From NCBI GenBank assembly GCA_013388545.1, contig JACAFB010000045.1:1-64000 (forward strand): DNA of 64,000 bases, in the 5' to 3' direction. This stretch comes from Ignavibacteriaceae bacterium (GTDB lineage: Bacteria > Bacteroidota > Ignavibacteria > Ignavibacteriales > Ignavibacteriaceae). The position numbers were made by a program, and so were the translations under genes. The notes under the pieces were generated by a model, which did no database searches, was not told the DNA's origin, and saw only the letters and a list, made by a program, of their open reading frames with translations. How positions within the stretch are numbered: position 1 is the first letter of the stretch; each line of letters opens with the position of its first letter. Below are positions 51,329-58,854 of the stretch, in pieces.

Positions 51329-53508
51329 TCAGCTTAAAATCACTAAATGCAGCACAAAAAGAAGCAGTACAATACGATGGCGGTCCTCACATAATTATTG
51401 CCGGTGCGGGATCGGGTAAAACTAAAGTGCTTACTTACAAGGTTGCATTCTTAATTGATTCCGGTTATGAAACTGATAGTATTCTTGCTCTGACCTTTAC
51501 CAACAAAGCTGCCAATGAAATGAAAGATAGGATCAGGGAATTGGTGGGTGTAAAAGCAAATTCTATCTGGATGGGGACTTTTCATTCTATTTTTGCCCGT
51601 ATTTTACGAATTGAAGCTAAGAAAATTAATTTCGGAAGCAATTTCTCAATTTATGATACCGAGGACTCCCTTTCTCTTGTTGAAAACATTATGCAGGATT
51701 TCAATCTTGAGATTGAAGGTTTAACGGCTAATTCTGTAAGACATCGGATCAGCTTTATGAAGAATCATATGGTCCTTCCCGATGAATTCAGGAAAAAACA
51801 CGTTCATTCTTTTCGCGATGAAAAAATTGCAGATGTATTCAGCGAATATCAAAAAAGGCTGGTTGAAAATAATTCCATGGATTTCGATGATCTGTTATTG
51901 AAGCCAATCGAGCTTTTTAATGCACACCCTGCAGTTCACCAAAAATACAGAAAGAAATTCTGCTACCTGCTTGTTGACGAGTTCCAGGATACTAATAAAG
52001 CTCAGTATGAACTGCTTAAGATGCTTGTTACTCGCGAAGGTAAAATTGCCGTTGTGGGTGATGATGCACAAAGTATCTATAGCTGGCGCGGAGCTAATCT
52101 TGGTAACATGCTTGATTTTGAAAAAGATTTTCCAAGGCATAAAGTTTTCAAGCTTGAACAAAATTATCGATCTACTAAAATGATTTTGAAAGCTGCCGAT
52201 TCTGTTATTAAATATAACAAAGATCAAATGCTTAAAACTCTATGGACTGAAAACGATACGGGTGAACAGCTAACAATAATAAAATGCGCAGATGAAAAAG
52301 ATGAAGCATATCAGATTGCTAAGTGCATTAAACACGACGTTACCAAGAAAAAAATTGCGTTGAAAGATTTTGTGATTCTTTACCGCACCAATGCTCAGTC
52401 CCGCGCACTTGAGGACGTTCTTAGAAGAGAAAAAATTCCTTATGTAATTGTTGGGGGAGTTGAGTTCTACAAAAGAAAAGAAGTTAAAGATCTGATTGCA
52501 TATTTAAGGGTAATAGCTAACCAGAGGGACGAGGAAAGTTTGCTGCGGATTATGAATTTCCCTCAGAGAGGCATCGGAACAACTACAGTAAAGAGAATGA
52601 TAGCATTTGCCCGAAAGCACGAGTTGACCTTGTTTGATACTATGTCAAGGGTTTTTGAGGTGATTGATATTAAAGAAAGAATTCAGAAGAATGTAAAACA
52701 GTTTAAAATTCTTCTCGATAAATACACAATGTTAAAAGACAAGCTATCGGTCGGGGAGTTGAGTCGTGCTTTGGTTGATGAACTCGGACTGCTTAGAATA
52801 TTTAAAGAAGAAAATACACCCGAATCAATTTCAAGATGGGAAAATATTAATGAACTACTCTCTGCTCTGACTGAATTCTCGAATGCTAATAAAGAGGCAA
52901 AACTTGAGGACTTTCTTGAGGAAGTATCACTTATCGCAGATATTGATATGTACCAGGGTGAAAAAAATGCTGTTACTTTAATGACGATGCACAGCGCAAA
53001 AGGTCTTGAGTTTCCTGTTGTCTTCGTTTCAGGTTGTGAGGAAGAAATCTTTCCTCTTTCAAACAGATTTAATTCCGATGCATCTGTGGACGAAGAAAGG
53101 CGTTTATTCTATGTTGCACTTACTCGCGCTAAGAAAAAAGTTTATATATCTCATGCCAGATCCAGATACCGTTTTGGTGAAGTAGCTTATCAGAGCCGGT
53201 CAAGATTTATAGATGAAATTGATCCATCAACATATTCTGAGATAAACGGCGGAATTGGTCGTAAAGCTGCTCATAGAAAATCAAAAAAAGAAATTTATTA
53301 CGAATATTTTGAAAAAGTTGATTACGAAGATTTCAGCCAGGAAAATATAATGCTTCGACCGGGAAGCAGAGTTATGCATGAAAAATTTGGGCTTGGAAAA
53401 GTAATCGATGTTTCAGGTTCCGGCGATATGCTTAAAGCTACTGTCAATTTTGAAGGAAATAATCTGAAACAATTGATGCTGAAATTTGCCCGCTTAAAAG
53501 TTCTGTAA
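51325..53508 (+). CDS. UvrD/PcrA-family superfamily 1 DNA helicase
   Basis: A 727-aa ATP-dependent 3'-5' helicase for repair and replication restart. The Q motif (LNAAQKEAVQY), Walker A AGAGSGKT (26-33), TFTNKAANEMKDRI (motif Ia), Walker B LLVDEFQDTNKAQYELL, motif III VVGDDAQSIYSWRGA, motif IV YRTNAQSR, motif V VTLMTMHSAKGLEFPVVF and motif VI LFYVALTRAKK are all present in order. The C-terminal tail ends in a short SH3-like piece (RPGSRVMHEKFGLGKVIDVSGSG) that is typical of PcrA/UvrD and binds RNA polymerase. Naming as pcrA or uvrD is not decided by sequence alone. Confidence 0.95.
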   Translation: MISLKSLNAAQKEAVQYDGGPHIIIAGAGSGKTKVLTYKVAFLIDSGYETDSILALTFTNKAANEMKDRIRELVGVKANSIWMGTFHSIFARILRIEAKKINFGSNFSIYDTEDSLSLVENIMQDFNLEIEGLTANSVRHRISFMKNHMVLPDEFRKKHVHSFRDEKIADVFSEYQKRLVENNSMDFDDLLLKPIELFNAHPAVHQKYRKKFCYLLVDEFQDTNKAQYELLKMLVTREGKIAVVGDDAQSIYSWRGANLGNMLDFEKDFPRHKVFKLEQNYRSTKMILKAADSVIKYNKDQMLKTLWTENDTGEQLTIIKCADEKDEAYQIAKCIKHDVTKKKIALKDFVILYRTNAQSRALEDVLRREKIPYVIVGGVEFYKRKEVKDLIAYLRVIANQRDEESLLRIMNFPQRGIGTTTVKRMIAFARKHELTLFDTMSRVFEVIDIKERIQKNVKQFKILLDKYTMLKDKLSVGELSRALVDELGLLRIFKEENTPESISRWENINELLSALTEFSNANKEAKLEDFLEEVSLIADIDMYQGEKNAVTLMTMHSAKGLEFPVVFVSGCEEEIFPLSNRFNSDASVDEERRLFYVALTRAKKKVYISHARSRYRFGEVAYQSRSRFIDEIDPSTYSEINGGIGRKAAHRKSKKEIYYEYFEKVDYEDFSQENIMLRPGSRVMHEKFGLGKVIDVSGSGDMLKATVNFEGNNLKQLMLKFARLKVL

Positions 53509-53559
53509 TTAAAAACCAGATTCTCAAGAAATGATATAGATTTAGAATTAGGAGAAATT

Positions 53560-54939
53560 ATGTCTACCATTGCCCCGAAAAAATTGGCTATACTTGTAGG
53601 AGGAGGACCAGCTCCCGGAATCAACAGCGTTATCGGAGCTGCAACAATCAGAGCTGTCCTCGAAGGAGTTGAGGTTCTTGGAATCAAGGATGGCTTTCAA
53701 TGGATTATGGAAGGAGACATTTCGCACGTAAAAGAGCTTACAATACAGAATGTCAGCAGGATTCATTTCCGTGGCGGTTCATACATTGGAATTTCCCGCT
53801 CTAATCCAACAAAGGACAATAAACATCTTGAAAATACAGTTACTTCACTTTTAAGACTCAATGTAGATAAACTCATCACAATCGGAGGTGATGATACTGC
53901 TTATAGCGCATTAAAAGTTAATGAAATGGCCGCTGAAAGAATAAGGGTTGTTCACGTCCCTAAAACTATCGATAATGACCTTGATCTGCCGCATGGAATT
54001 CCAACTTTTGGTTTTCAAACCGCCCGGCATATCGGAGTTGAAGTTGTTAAAAACCTTATGGTTGATGCTCAAACAACTTCACGTTGGTATTTTGTTGTTT
54101 CGATGGGAAGAAAAGCAGGGCACCTTGCTTTAGGAATAGGTAAAGCGACTGGTGCAACTTTAACATTAATTCCTGAAGAATTTCCAGGCAAGATTATTAA
54201 ACTCTCTCACATAGTTGATATTCTGGTTGGTGCCATAATAAAACGGCTCAGCTATGGAAGATCTGATGGTGTAGCTATTCTTGCCGAAGGACTTGTTGAA
54301 CATCTCGATCCAAAAGATCTTGAAATGCTGGTAAATGTTGAGAGAGATGCTCACGACAACATCAGGCTTGCTGAAGTGAACTTTGGTGAAATTCTTAAAT
54401 ACAAAGTTCAGGAAAGATTGAAAGAATTCAAGTTGAAATCCACTATTGTTGCAAAAAATATCGGTTACGAACTTCGTTGTGCTGATCCTATTCCTTTTGA
54501 TATGGAATATACCAGAGACTTAGGTTATTCCGCTGCAAGATTTATTTTGAAGGGTGGAAGCGGTGCAATGGTATCAATTCAGAATGGTCACTTTGTTCCT
54601 TTATATTTTAAGGATATGCTTGATCCAAAAACAAATAAAACCCGCGTTCGTATGGTTGATCCTGCGTCAGAAACTTTTTACATTGCCCGCAAATACATGC
54701 TCAGGCTGAATGAAGCTGATTTTGAGGATCCTCACGAGTTAGCAAAGTATGCAGCCACCTGTGGTATTTCTTTGGATGATTTCAGAAAGCAATTCCATTA
54801 TTTGATTGAAAATGATCTTCTGTATCGTAACATTCAAAACGGGAAAATTGCTTTAACTTCTTCAGAAACTAATAAAGCTTTTAATGAAACCGGCAAGAGT
54901 TTTGGTGATGTTGAAGCTTCAGGTGGAATGTTGTTATAA
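53560..54939 (+). CDS. Phosphofructokinase, pyrophosphate-dependent type
   Basis: A 459-aa glycolytic enzyme converting fructose 6-phosphate to fructose 1,6-bisphosphate. N-terminal phosphate loop GGGPAPGINS (14-23); the donor site reads GGDDT (109-113) where ATP enzymes have GGDGS/T, and PKTIDND (134-140) where ATP enzymes have PGTIDND. Asp and Lys at these positions are established markers of PPi use, which makes the step reversible. MGRKAGHLA (182-190) is the sugar-phosphate region. Preceded by TTAGGAGAAATTATG, a good ribosome binding site. ATP use is not excluded but is unlikely. Confidence 0.88.
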   Translation: MSTIAPKKLAILVGGGPAPGINSVIGAATIRAVLEGVEVLGIKDGFQWIMEGDISHVKELTIQNVSRIHFRGGSYIGISRSNPTKDNKHLENTVTSLLRLNVDKLITIGGDDTAYSALKVNEMAAERIRVVHVPKTIDNDLDLPHGIPTFGFQTARHIGVEVVKNLMVDAQTTSRWYFVVSMGRKAGHLALGIGKATGATLTLIPEEFPGKIIKLSHIVDILVGAIIKRLSYGRSDGVAILAEGLVEHLDPKDLEMLVNVERDAHDNIRLAEVNFGEILKYKVQERLKEFKLKSTIVAKNIGYELRCADPIPFDMEYTRDLGYSAARFILKGGSGAMVSIQNGHFVPLYFKDMLDPKTNKTRVRMVDPASETFYIARKYMLRLNEADFEDPHELAKYAATCGISLDDFRKQFHYLIENDLLYRNIQNGKIALTSSETNKAFNETGKSFGDVEASGGMLL

Positions 54940-55012
54940 AGAATTTTATTGATTTTAATTTTAATAATTAATTTTTATTTTCGATTAAGTTGAATTCAGA
55001 AGGAAAATTATT

Positions 55013-55645
55013 ATGCCCAAAAATTTTGTTTCAAATAAAGACGAAACAGTGAGAATGTTTGAAAGTAATTTACTTGAAGCACTCTCCAGAGTTCATTGGA
55101 CAGTCCCTTTATGGATTTATGTTCCTGTTATTTTGTTTTTTCTTTACAGAGCAATAGCTGTGCTGCAATTACCAGCTTCAAATATTATTTTGCTTATAGT
55201 AATTGGAGTGTTCATCTGGTCTTTTACAGAATATATGCTTCATAGATTTGTATTCCACTACGAACCAAAAAGCAATTGGGGCCAAAGGCTTCACTTCATT
55301 TTGCATGGTGTACATCACGACTATCCAAACGATTCAAGAAGACTTGTAATGCCTCCATCTGTCAGTCTTCCGCTTGCAGTAATATTTTATTTTTTATTTC
55401 TATTATTATTGGGAACTTCTAATGTAGCACCGTTCTTTGTAGGCTTTTTAATTGGATATTTGTTTTATGACATAACTCACTATGCTGTTCATCATTTCAA
55501 CATGCACAACAAATTCTGGCTTGCTATTAAGAATCATCATATGCGGCATCATTATTTGGACTCAGCCCGCGGCTATGGAGTTAGTTCCCCGATTTGGGAT
55601 ATAATTATTGGTACAAACTATACTAAAGCCGAAACTAAAAAGTAA
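55013..55645 (+). CDS. Fatty-acid hydroxylase superfamily protein (FA2H/sterol desaturase type)
   Basis: A 210-aa integral membrane di-iron enzyme. About four hydrophobic helices (two at 29-46 and 57-74, two near 120-155). The histidine boxes are complete: HRFVFH, HGVHHDYP, HYAVHHFNMHN and HHMRHHY, which bind two irons. The layout fits fatty-acid 2-hydroxylase (Scs7/FA2H), which alpha-hydroxylates acyl chains of sphingolipids, rather than sterol enzymes. It follows the phosphofructokinase gene by 73 nt and has an AAGGAAA ribosome binding site. The acyl substrate cannot be read from sequence. Confidence 0.88.
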   Translation: MPKNFVSNKDETVRMFESNLLEALSRVHWTVPLWIYVPVILFFLYRAIAVLQLPASNIILLIVIGVFIWSFTEYMLHRFVFHYEPKSNWGQRLHFILHGVHHDYPNDSRRLVMPPSVSLPLAVIFYFLFLLLLGTSNVAPFFVGFLIGYLFYDITHYAVHHFNMHNKFWLAIKNHHMRHHYLDSARGYGVSSPIWDIIIGTNYTKAETKK

Positions 55646-55679
55646 TAAACAGCAACTGGCATAATTTTTTCATTTCTTT

Positions 55680-55707
55680 AAGGGAGGATTGATCGTCCTC
55701 CCTTTTT
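55680..55707 (+). terminator. Strong terminator hairpin 12 nt before the GH9 start
   Basis: Perfect 9-bp stem AAGGGAGGA (55680-55688) with TCCTCCCTT (55696-55704), 7-nt loop, T5 tail (55703-55707). It ends the hydroxylase transcript, but its position just upstream of ATG 55719 means that the GH9 gene must start within or after it, or be attenuated by it. Confidence 0.9.
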
Positions 55708-55718
55708 CAATTTAAAAA

Positions 55719-57383
55719 ATGAATCAAATGAATTTTGTGAATAAGACTGTTTTAATTCTTTTCTTCTTAATGATAACTTTTTCAAGCTGTGGTGCGGAAG
55801 ATCCCGGCAGAATTTATATCAGGTGTAACCAGGTGGGTTTTCTACCGAATGATGTAAAAACTGCTGTTGTCTTCTCCCGATTACCAATTAAAGAAAAACA
55901 GTTTTTAATTAAAAGCAATTACAATAACGAAGTTCTATTTAAAGATATTATTTGGGATAGCTTATATACTTACGATAAATTCGAGTATTGTTATAAAATA
56001 GATTTCAGCGAGTTGAATCAACCGGGTTCATACCGGATTGAGATTGACGGCCAGGTTTCTCATTCATTTAATATATCCGCAAATGTATTTAATCACATTG
56101 TTGATTCGTTAATGCTGTTCTTTAAAGTTCAGCGATGCGGGCCAACTGATCCTTTACTTCATAAGGTTTGCCATCTTTATGATGCCAGCAAAGTTCCGGG
56201 AAAAGAAGAGTTGGGTGTGGTCGATTTGACAGGTGGCTGGCATGATGCCGGTGATTATATAAAGTTTTTTTCGACAACTGCTTTTGCAACGTATATGCTT
56301 TTGTTTTCATATGATTTTAACAGAGAAAAGTTTGACTTCGATAATGATTTTAATTCCGTCCCCGATATTCTTGAGGAAGCAAGAGTTGGATTAGATTGGA
56401 TGCTGCGTTGCAATTTTGAGGGTATTAATTTAGTTACTCAGGTTCAGGATTTAAGAGATCACGAGGTTGGCTGGCGCTTGCCCGAAAAAGATAAACTTAT
56501 GTTTGATAGACCCGGGTTGATGAGCATTGGTAAAAATCAAATTGGCATGTTTGCCGCGGTAATGGCATTAGCTTCAAGAATATGGAAAGAAAGATTTTTC
56601 GATAACGAATTCTCAAAAAAACTTTTAAAGGCCGCAGAGAATTTATACTCATTCAGGAATCAGGCTCCCGATATAGATAAGGCTCCAACAGGATTTTACC
56701 AGGATCAATCATTTTTCGGTAAAATTGCCCTGGGTGCAATAGAACTTTACAACTCTACCGGGAACCTGGAGTATCTGAGGGATGCAATCACTTATGGAGA
56801 TAGTGCGAAAGCCGACTATTGGTGGAGCTGGGGAAACATAAATTCTCTTGCACACTACAGAATTTCAAAGTATCAGCCCAGATTTATTGAGTATATTAAA
56901 ATGAATTTATCCGGATTTCAGTTGGCCAGCAGCAAATCAGTTTTTAGTGAAGGTGCAGCATTTACTTGGGGTACAACTAATGCGATTTTGGGCGTTGCTC
57001 TTCAAACAATTTTATATGAAAAACTTACAGGAGATTATTCTTACGATTCATTAAAAACTTTTCAGAGAGATTATATTCTTGGCAGAAATCCCTGGGGCAT
57101 TTCGTTCATTTATAATATTGGAGAGGTTTACCCCAAATACTTTCATCACCAGATAGCGTTTTTTCACAATGGATACTTGCCGGGTGGCCTGGCTGCTGGA
57201 CCTGCACCTGCCTCTCTTCTCGATGATTTTGAAATTGAAAGAGAAAATTTTACTTATAATCTTTTTAATACCGATTCAACTATGTATTTTGACGACCGGA
57301 ATGATTATATCACCAACGAGCCGACTATTGTTGCAAATTCAACGGCTGTTTTTGTATTCGGAAACTATTCCGGAAAAAGATAG
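55719..57383 (+). CDS. Glycoside hydrolase family 9 lipoprotein (cellulase-like)
   Basis: A 554-aa surface or periplasmic lipoprotein, lipidated at Cys24 (TFSSC). An N-terminal Ig-like CelD-type domain (about 30-120, RIYIRCNQVGFLPNDVKTAVVF) precedes the GH9 (alpha/alpha)6 catalytic domain (about 125-545). The nucleophile-activating aspartates lie in GGWHDAGDYIKF (Asp176, Asp179), the conserved middle in GVALQTILYE, GRNPWGISF and YLPGGLAAGPAPA, and the acid Glu534 in DYITNEPTIVANS. GH9 enzymes cut beta-1,4-glucans and related chains, so cellulose, cello-oligosaccharide or chitosan-like substrates are possible. A terminator hairpin lies 12 nt upstream. Confidence 0.92.
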   Translation: MNQMNFVNKTVLILFFLMITFSSCGAEDPGRIYIRCNQVGFLPNDVKTAVVFSRLPIKEKQFLIKSNYNNEVLFKDIIWDSLYTYDKFEYCYKIDFSELNQPGSYRIEIDGQVSHSFNISANVFNHIVDSLMLFFKVQRCGPTDPLLHKVCHLYDASKVPGKEELGVVDLTGGWHDAGDYIKFFSTTAFATYMLLFSYDFNREKFDFDNDFNSVPDILEEARVGLDWMLRCNFEGINLVTQVQDLRDHEVGWRLPEKDKLMFDRPGLMSIGKNQIGMFAAVMALASRIWKERFFDNEFSKKLLKAAENLYSFRNQAPDIDKAPTGFYQDQSFFGKIALGAIELYNSTGNLEYLRDAITYGDSAKADYWWSWGNINSLAHYRISKYQPRFIEYIKMNLSGFQLASSKSVFSEGAAFTWGTTNAILGVALQTILYEKLTGDYSYDSLKTFQRDYILGRNPWGISFIYNIGEVYPKYFHHQIAFFHNGYLPGGLAAGPAPASLLDDFEIERENFTYNLFNTDSTMYFDDRNDYITNEPTIVANSTAVFVFGNYSGKR

Positions 57384-57412
57384 GAATTTCCTTCAATTTC
57401 CCATTATCCAAT

Positions 57413-57448
57413 CAGTAGAGAAGAGTTTTATTCTACTGTTTCATTTTT
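57413..57448 (+). terminator. Terminator after the GH9 gene
   Basis: Perfect 7-bp stem CAGTAGA (57413-57419) with TCTACTG (57432-57438), 12-nt loop, tail TTTCATTTTT. Separates GH9 from the KaiC-like unit. Confidence 0.7.
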
Positions 57449-57524
57449 AGACGTAAATTATTGACCTGTCCTATTCCAAACCACTTATTATTTTCCAATA
57501 CATACACTAGAGAAAATTACGTCT
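57449..57524. promoter_or_regulatory. Inverted repeat AGACGTAA / TTACGTCT upstream of the KaiC-like gene
   Basis: Two perfect 8-bp inverted arms, AGACGTAA (57449-57456) and TTACGTCT (57517-57524), separated by 60 nt in the 199-nt gap before ATG 57583. The first arm abuts the GH9 terminator. Possible paired regulator sites; inference only. No good TTG/TAnnTTTG promoter is seen in this gap. Confidence 0.3.
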
Positions 57525-57582
57525 CATTTTTCGGCATAAAATTTGGGAAAAAGTAAAAAAAACACAAGGTTATGACAGACTA

Positions 57583-58842
57583 ATGAAGAAAAAAATACAA
57601 CTCCTGCCTTCTGGAATTCCATTAATTGATTACGCCTGGGGCGGCATGTATAGAGGTGGAACTTATTTCCTGATTGGTTCAAGAAAGACAGGAAGGACAC
57701 TTCTTTCGCTGCAATTTGCACTGCAAAGCACAAAACAAAATGAGGTTTGTTTATTCTTTACAAACATGCGTCCCAAAGATCTTATGATTCAGGCTGCTGC
57801 TATAGATTTTGATATCGAGCATCAAATGAATCAGAATCGGATTATTGTAATAAGAGTTGCTGCGCCTGTTAATATTGATGAATCTGAATTCCCGGATGAA
57901 GTCCTCAAAGAATATTTTCAGGATATTGTCTCCGTGGTTGAACAGTACAAACCTTCAAAAATGGTATTTGATGAAATAACCCCATTCATTGGGTTCCAGT
58001 CACTTGAGCAGCTTGAAAATTCCTTTTTAGAGATGGTTGAGAAAATTGAAGACGCGGGTGTTACAAGTATGTTTGTTGTGGCTGATCCTGCTACACAACC
58101 TGCGAAGGATGTTCTTAATGTAATGGTTAATAATTCAACAGGTGTGATTTATCTTCAGAAGAAACAGGAAGAAGAAGGAATAGCTTCCGGAGGTTTTATG
58201 ACTATCACGCCTAACATTGGTCATACCGAAGGTCAGTTTAAATCCGGCTATTTCATTGAACCATATAAGGGTGTAGCTGTAGATTTTCAAAAACCCCCTG
58301 AAGAAAAACTTCCTCATTTAATTGAAGAAGAAAAAAATGAACTGGAATTTGAGTTTGAAAAGAAATACATAACCCTGGCTGATATCAAGCTTCCTGAAAA
58401 TAAATTCTATTATTCAAACATCTACCCTGAGGCAGATTTTTATCTTATCGTTAATAACCAGATTGCCTTTTATAAAAGCACTGGTCAGAAATTTACTTTG
58501 ATTTCCATCAAACTTAACCAGCCCGAAGAAGAAGACTTTCTTTCTCTGGATCAGTTGAAGAATGCAGTCAGGCTTTCGGTTGATAAGAAAGACAAGATTT
58601 GCATAATGAAAAACCGGGTGGTTGTTCTTATGACAAGAGATGATAATAAGAGTTTAAGAAGCCTTGTCGCCAGAATTAAAAACAATCTCCCCAATAATGA
58701 TCCCGATTACTTAAAAAAAGTTATCCAATATGTTTCGGTTTATGCGGTGAAAGTAGATGACTCTATCAACAAAGCAGAGGATTTAATTGAGCAATTGCTG
58801 ATTAATGAGTCCAAAGAACAGACAGAATTAGACCACAACTAA
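57583..58842 (+). CDS. KaiC/RadA-like RecA-fold ATPase with C-terminal degenerate GGDEF-like domain
   Basis: A 419-aa soluble protein. Residues 1-235 form one RecA/KaiC-type ATPase domain: LPSGIPLIDYAWGGMYRGGTYFLIG, the P-loop GSRKTGRT (32-39) and the Walker B stretch KMVFDE (126-131). Residues 282-405 follow the secondary-structure course of a GGDEF domain (FYLIVNNQIAFYKSTGQKFTLISIKL ... KDKICIMKNRVVVLMTRDD), but the signature GGDEF position reads KNRVV, so it cannot make c-di-GMP. This second assignment is pattern reading, not proof. No KaiA or KaiB is present, so a clock role is not supported. The gene starts the export-like operon and is 12 nt from the next gene. Confidence 0.7.
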   Translation: MKKKIQLLPSGIPLIDYAWGGMYRGGTYFLIGSRKTGRTLLSLQFALQSTKQNEVCLFFTNMRPKDLMIQAAAIDFDIEHQMNQNRIIVIRVAAPVNIDESEFPDEVLKEYFQDIVSVVEQYKPSKMVFDEITPFIGFQSLEQLENSFLEMVEKIEDAGVTSMFVVADPATQPAKDVLNVMVNNSTGVIYLQKKQEEEGIASGGFMTITPNIGHTEGQFKSGYFIEPYKGVAVDFQKPPEEKLPHLIEEEKNELEFEFEKKYITLADIKLPENKFYYSNIYPEADFYLIVNNQIAFYKSTGQKFTLISIKLNQPEEEDFLSLDQLKNAVRLSVDKKDKICIMKNRVVVLMTRDDNKSLRSLVARIKNNLPNNDPDYLKKVIQYVSVYAVKVDDSINKAEDLIEQLLINESKEQTELDHN

Positions 58843-58854
58843 TACGGTTTTAAG

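Noticed and set aside
43338-57383. Cellulosome
   Set aside because: One cohesin-like domain and one GH9 enzyme do not make a cellulosome; the GH9 protein has no dockerin and is a lipoprotein.
57583-58842. KaiC-type circadian clock
   Set aside because: Only one ATPase domain is present, and no KaiA, KaiB, SasA or RpaA-like gene is nearby.
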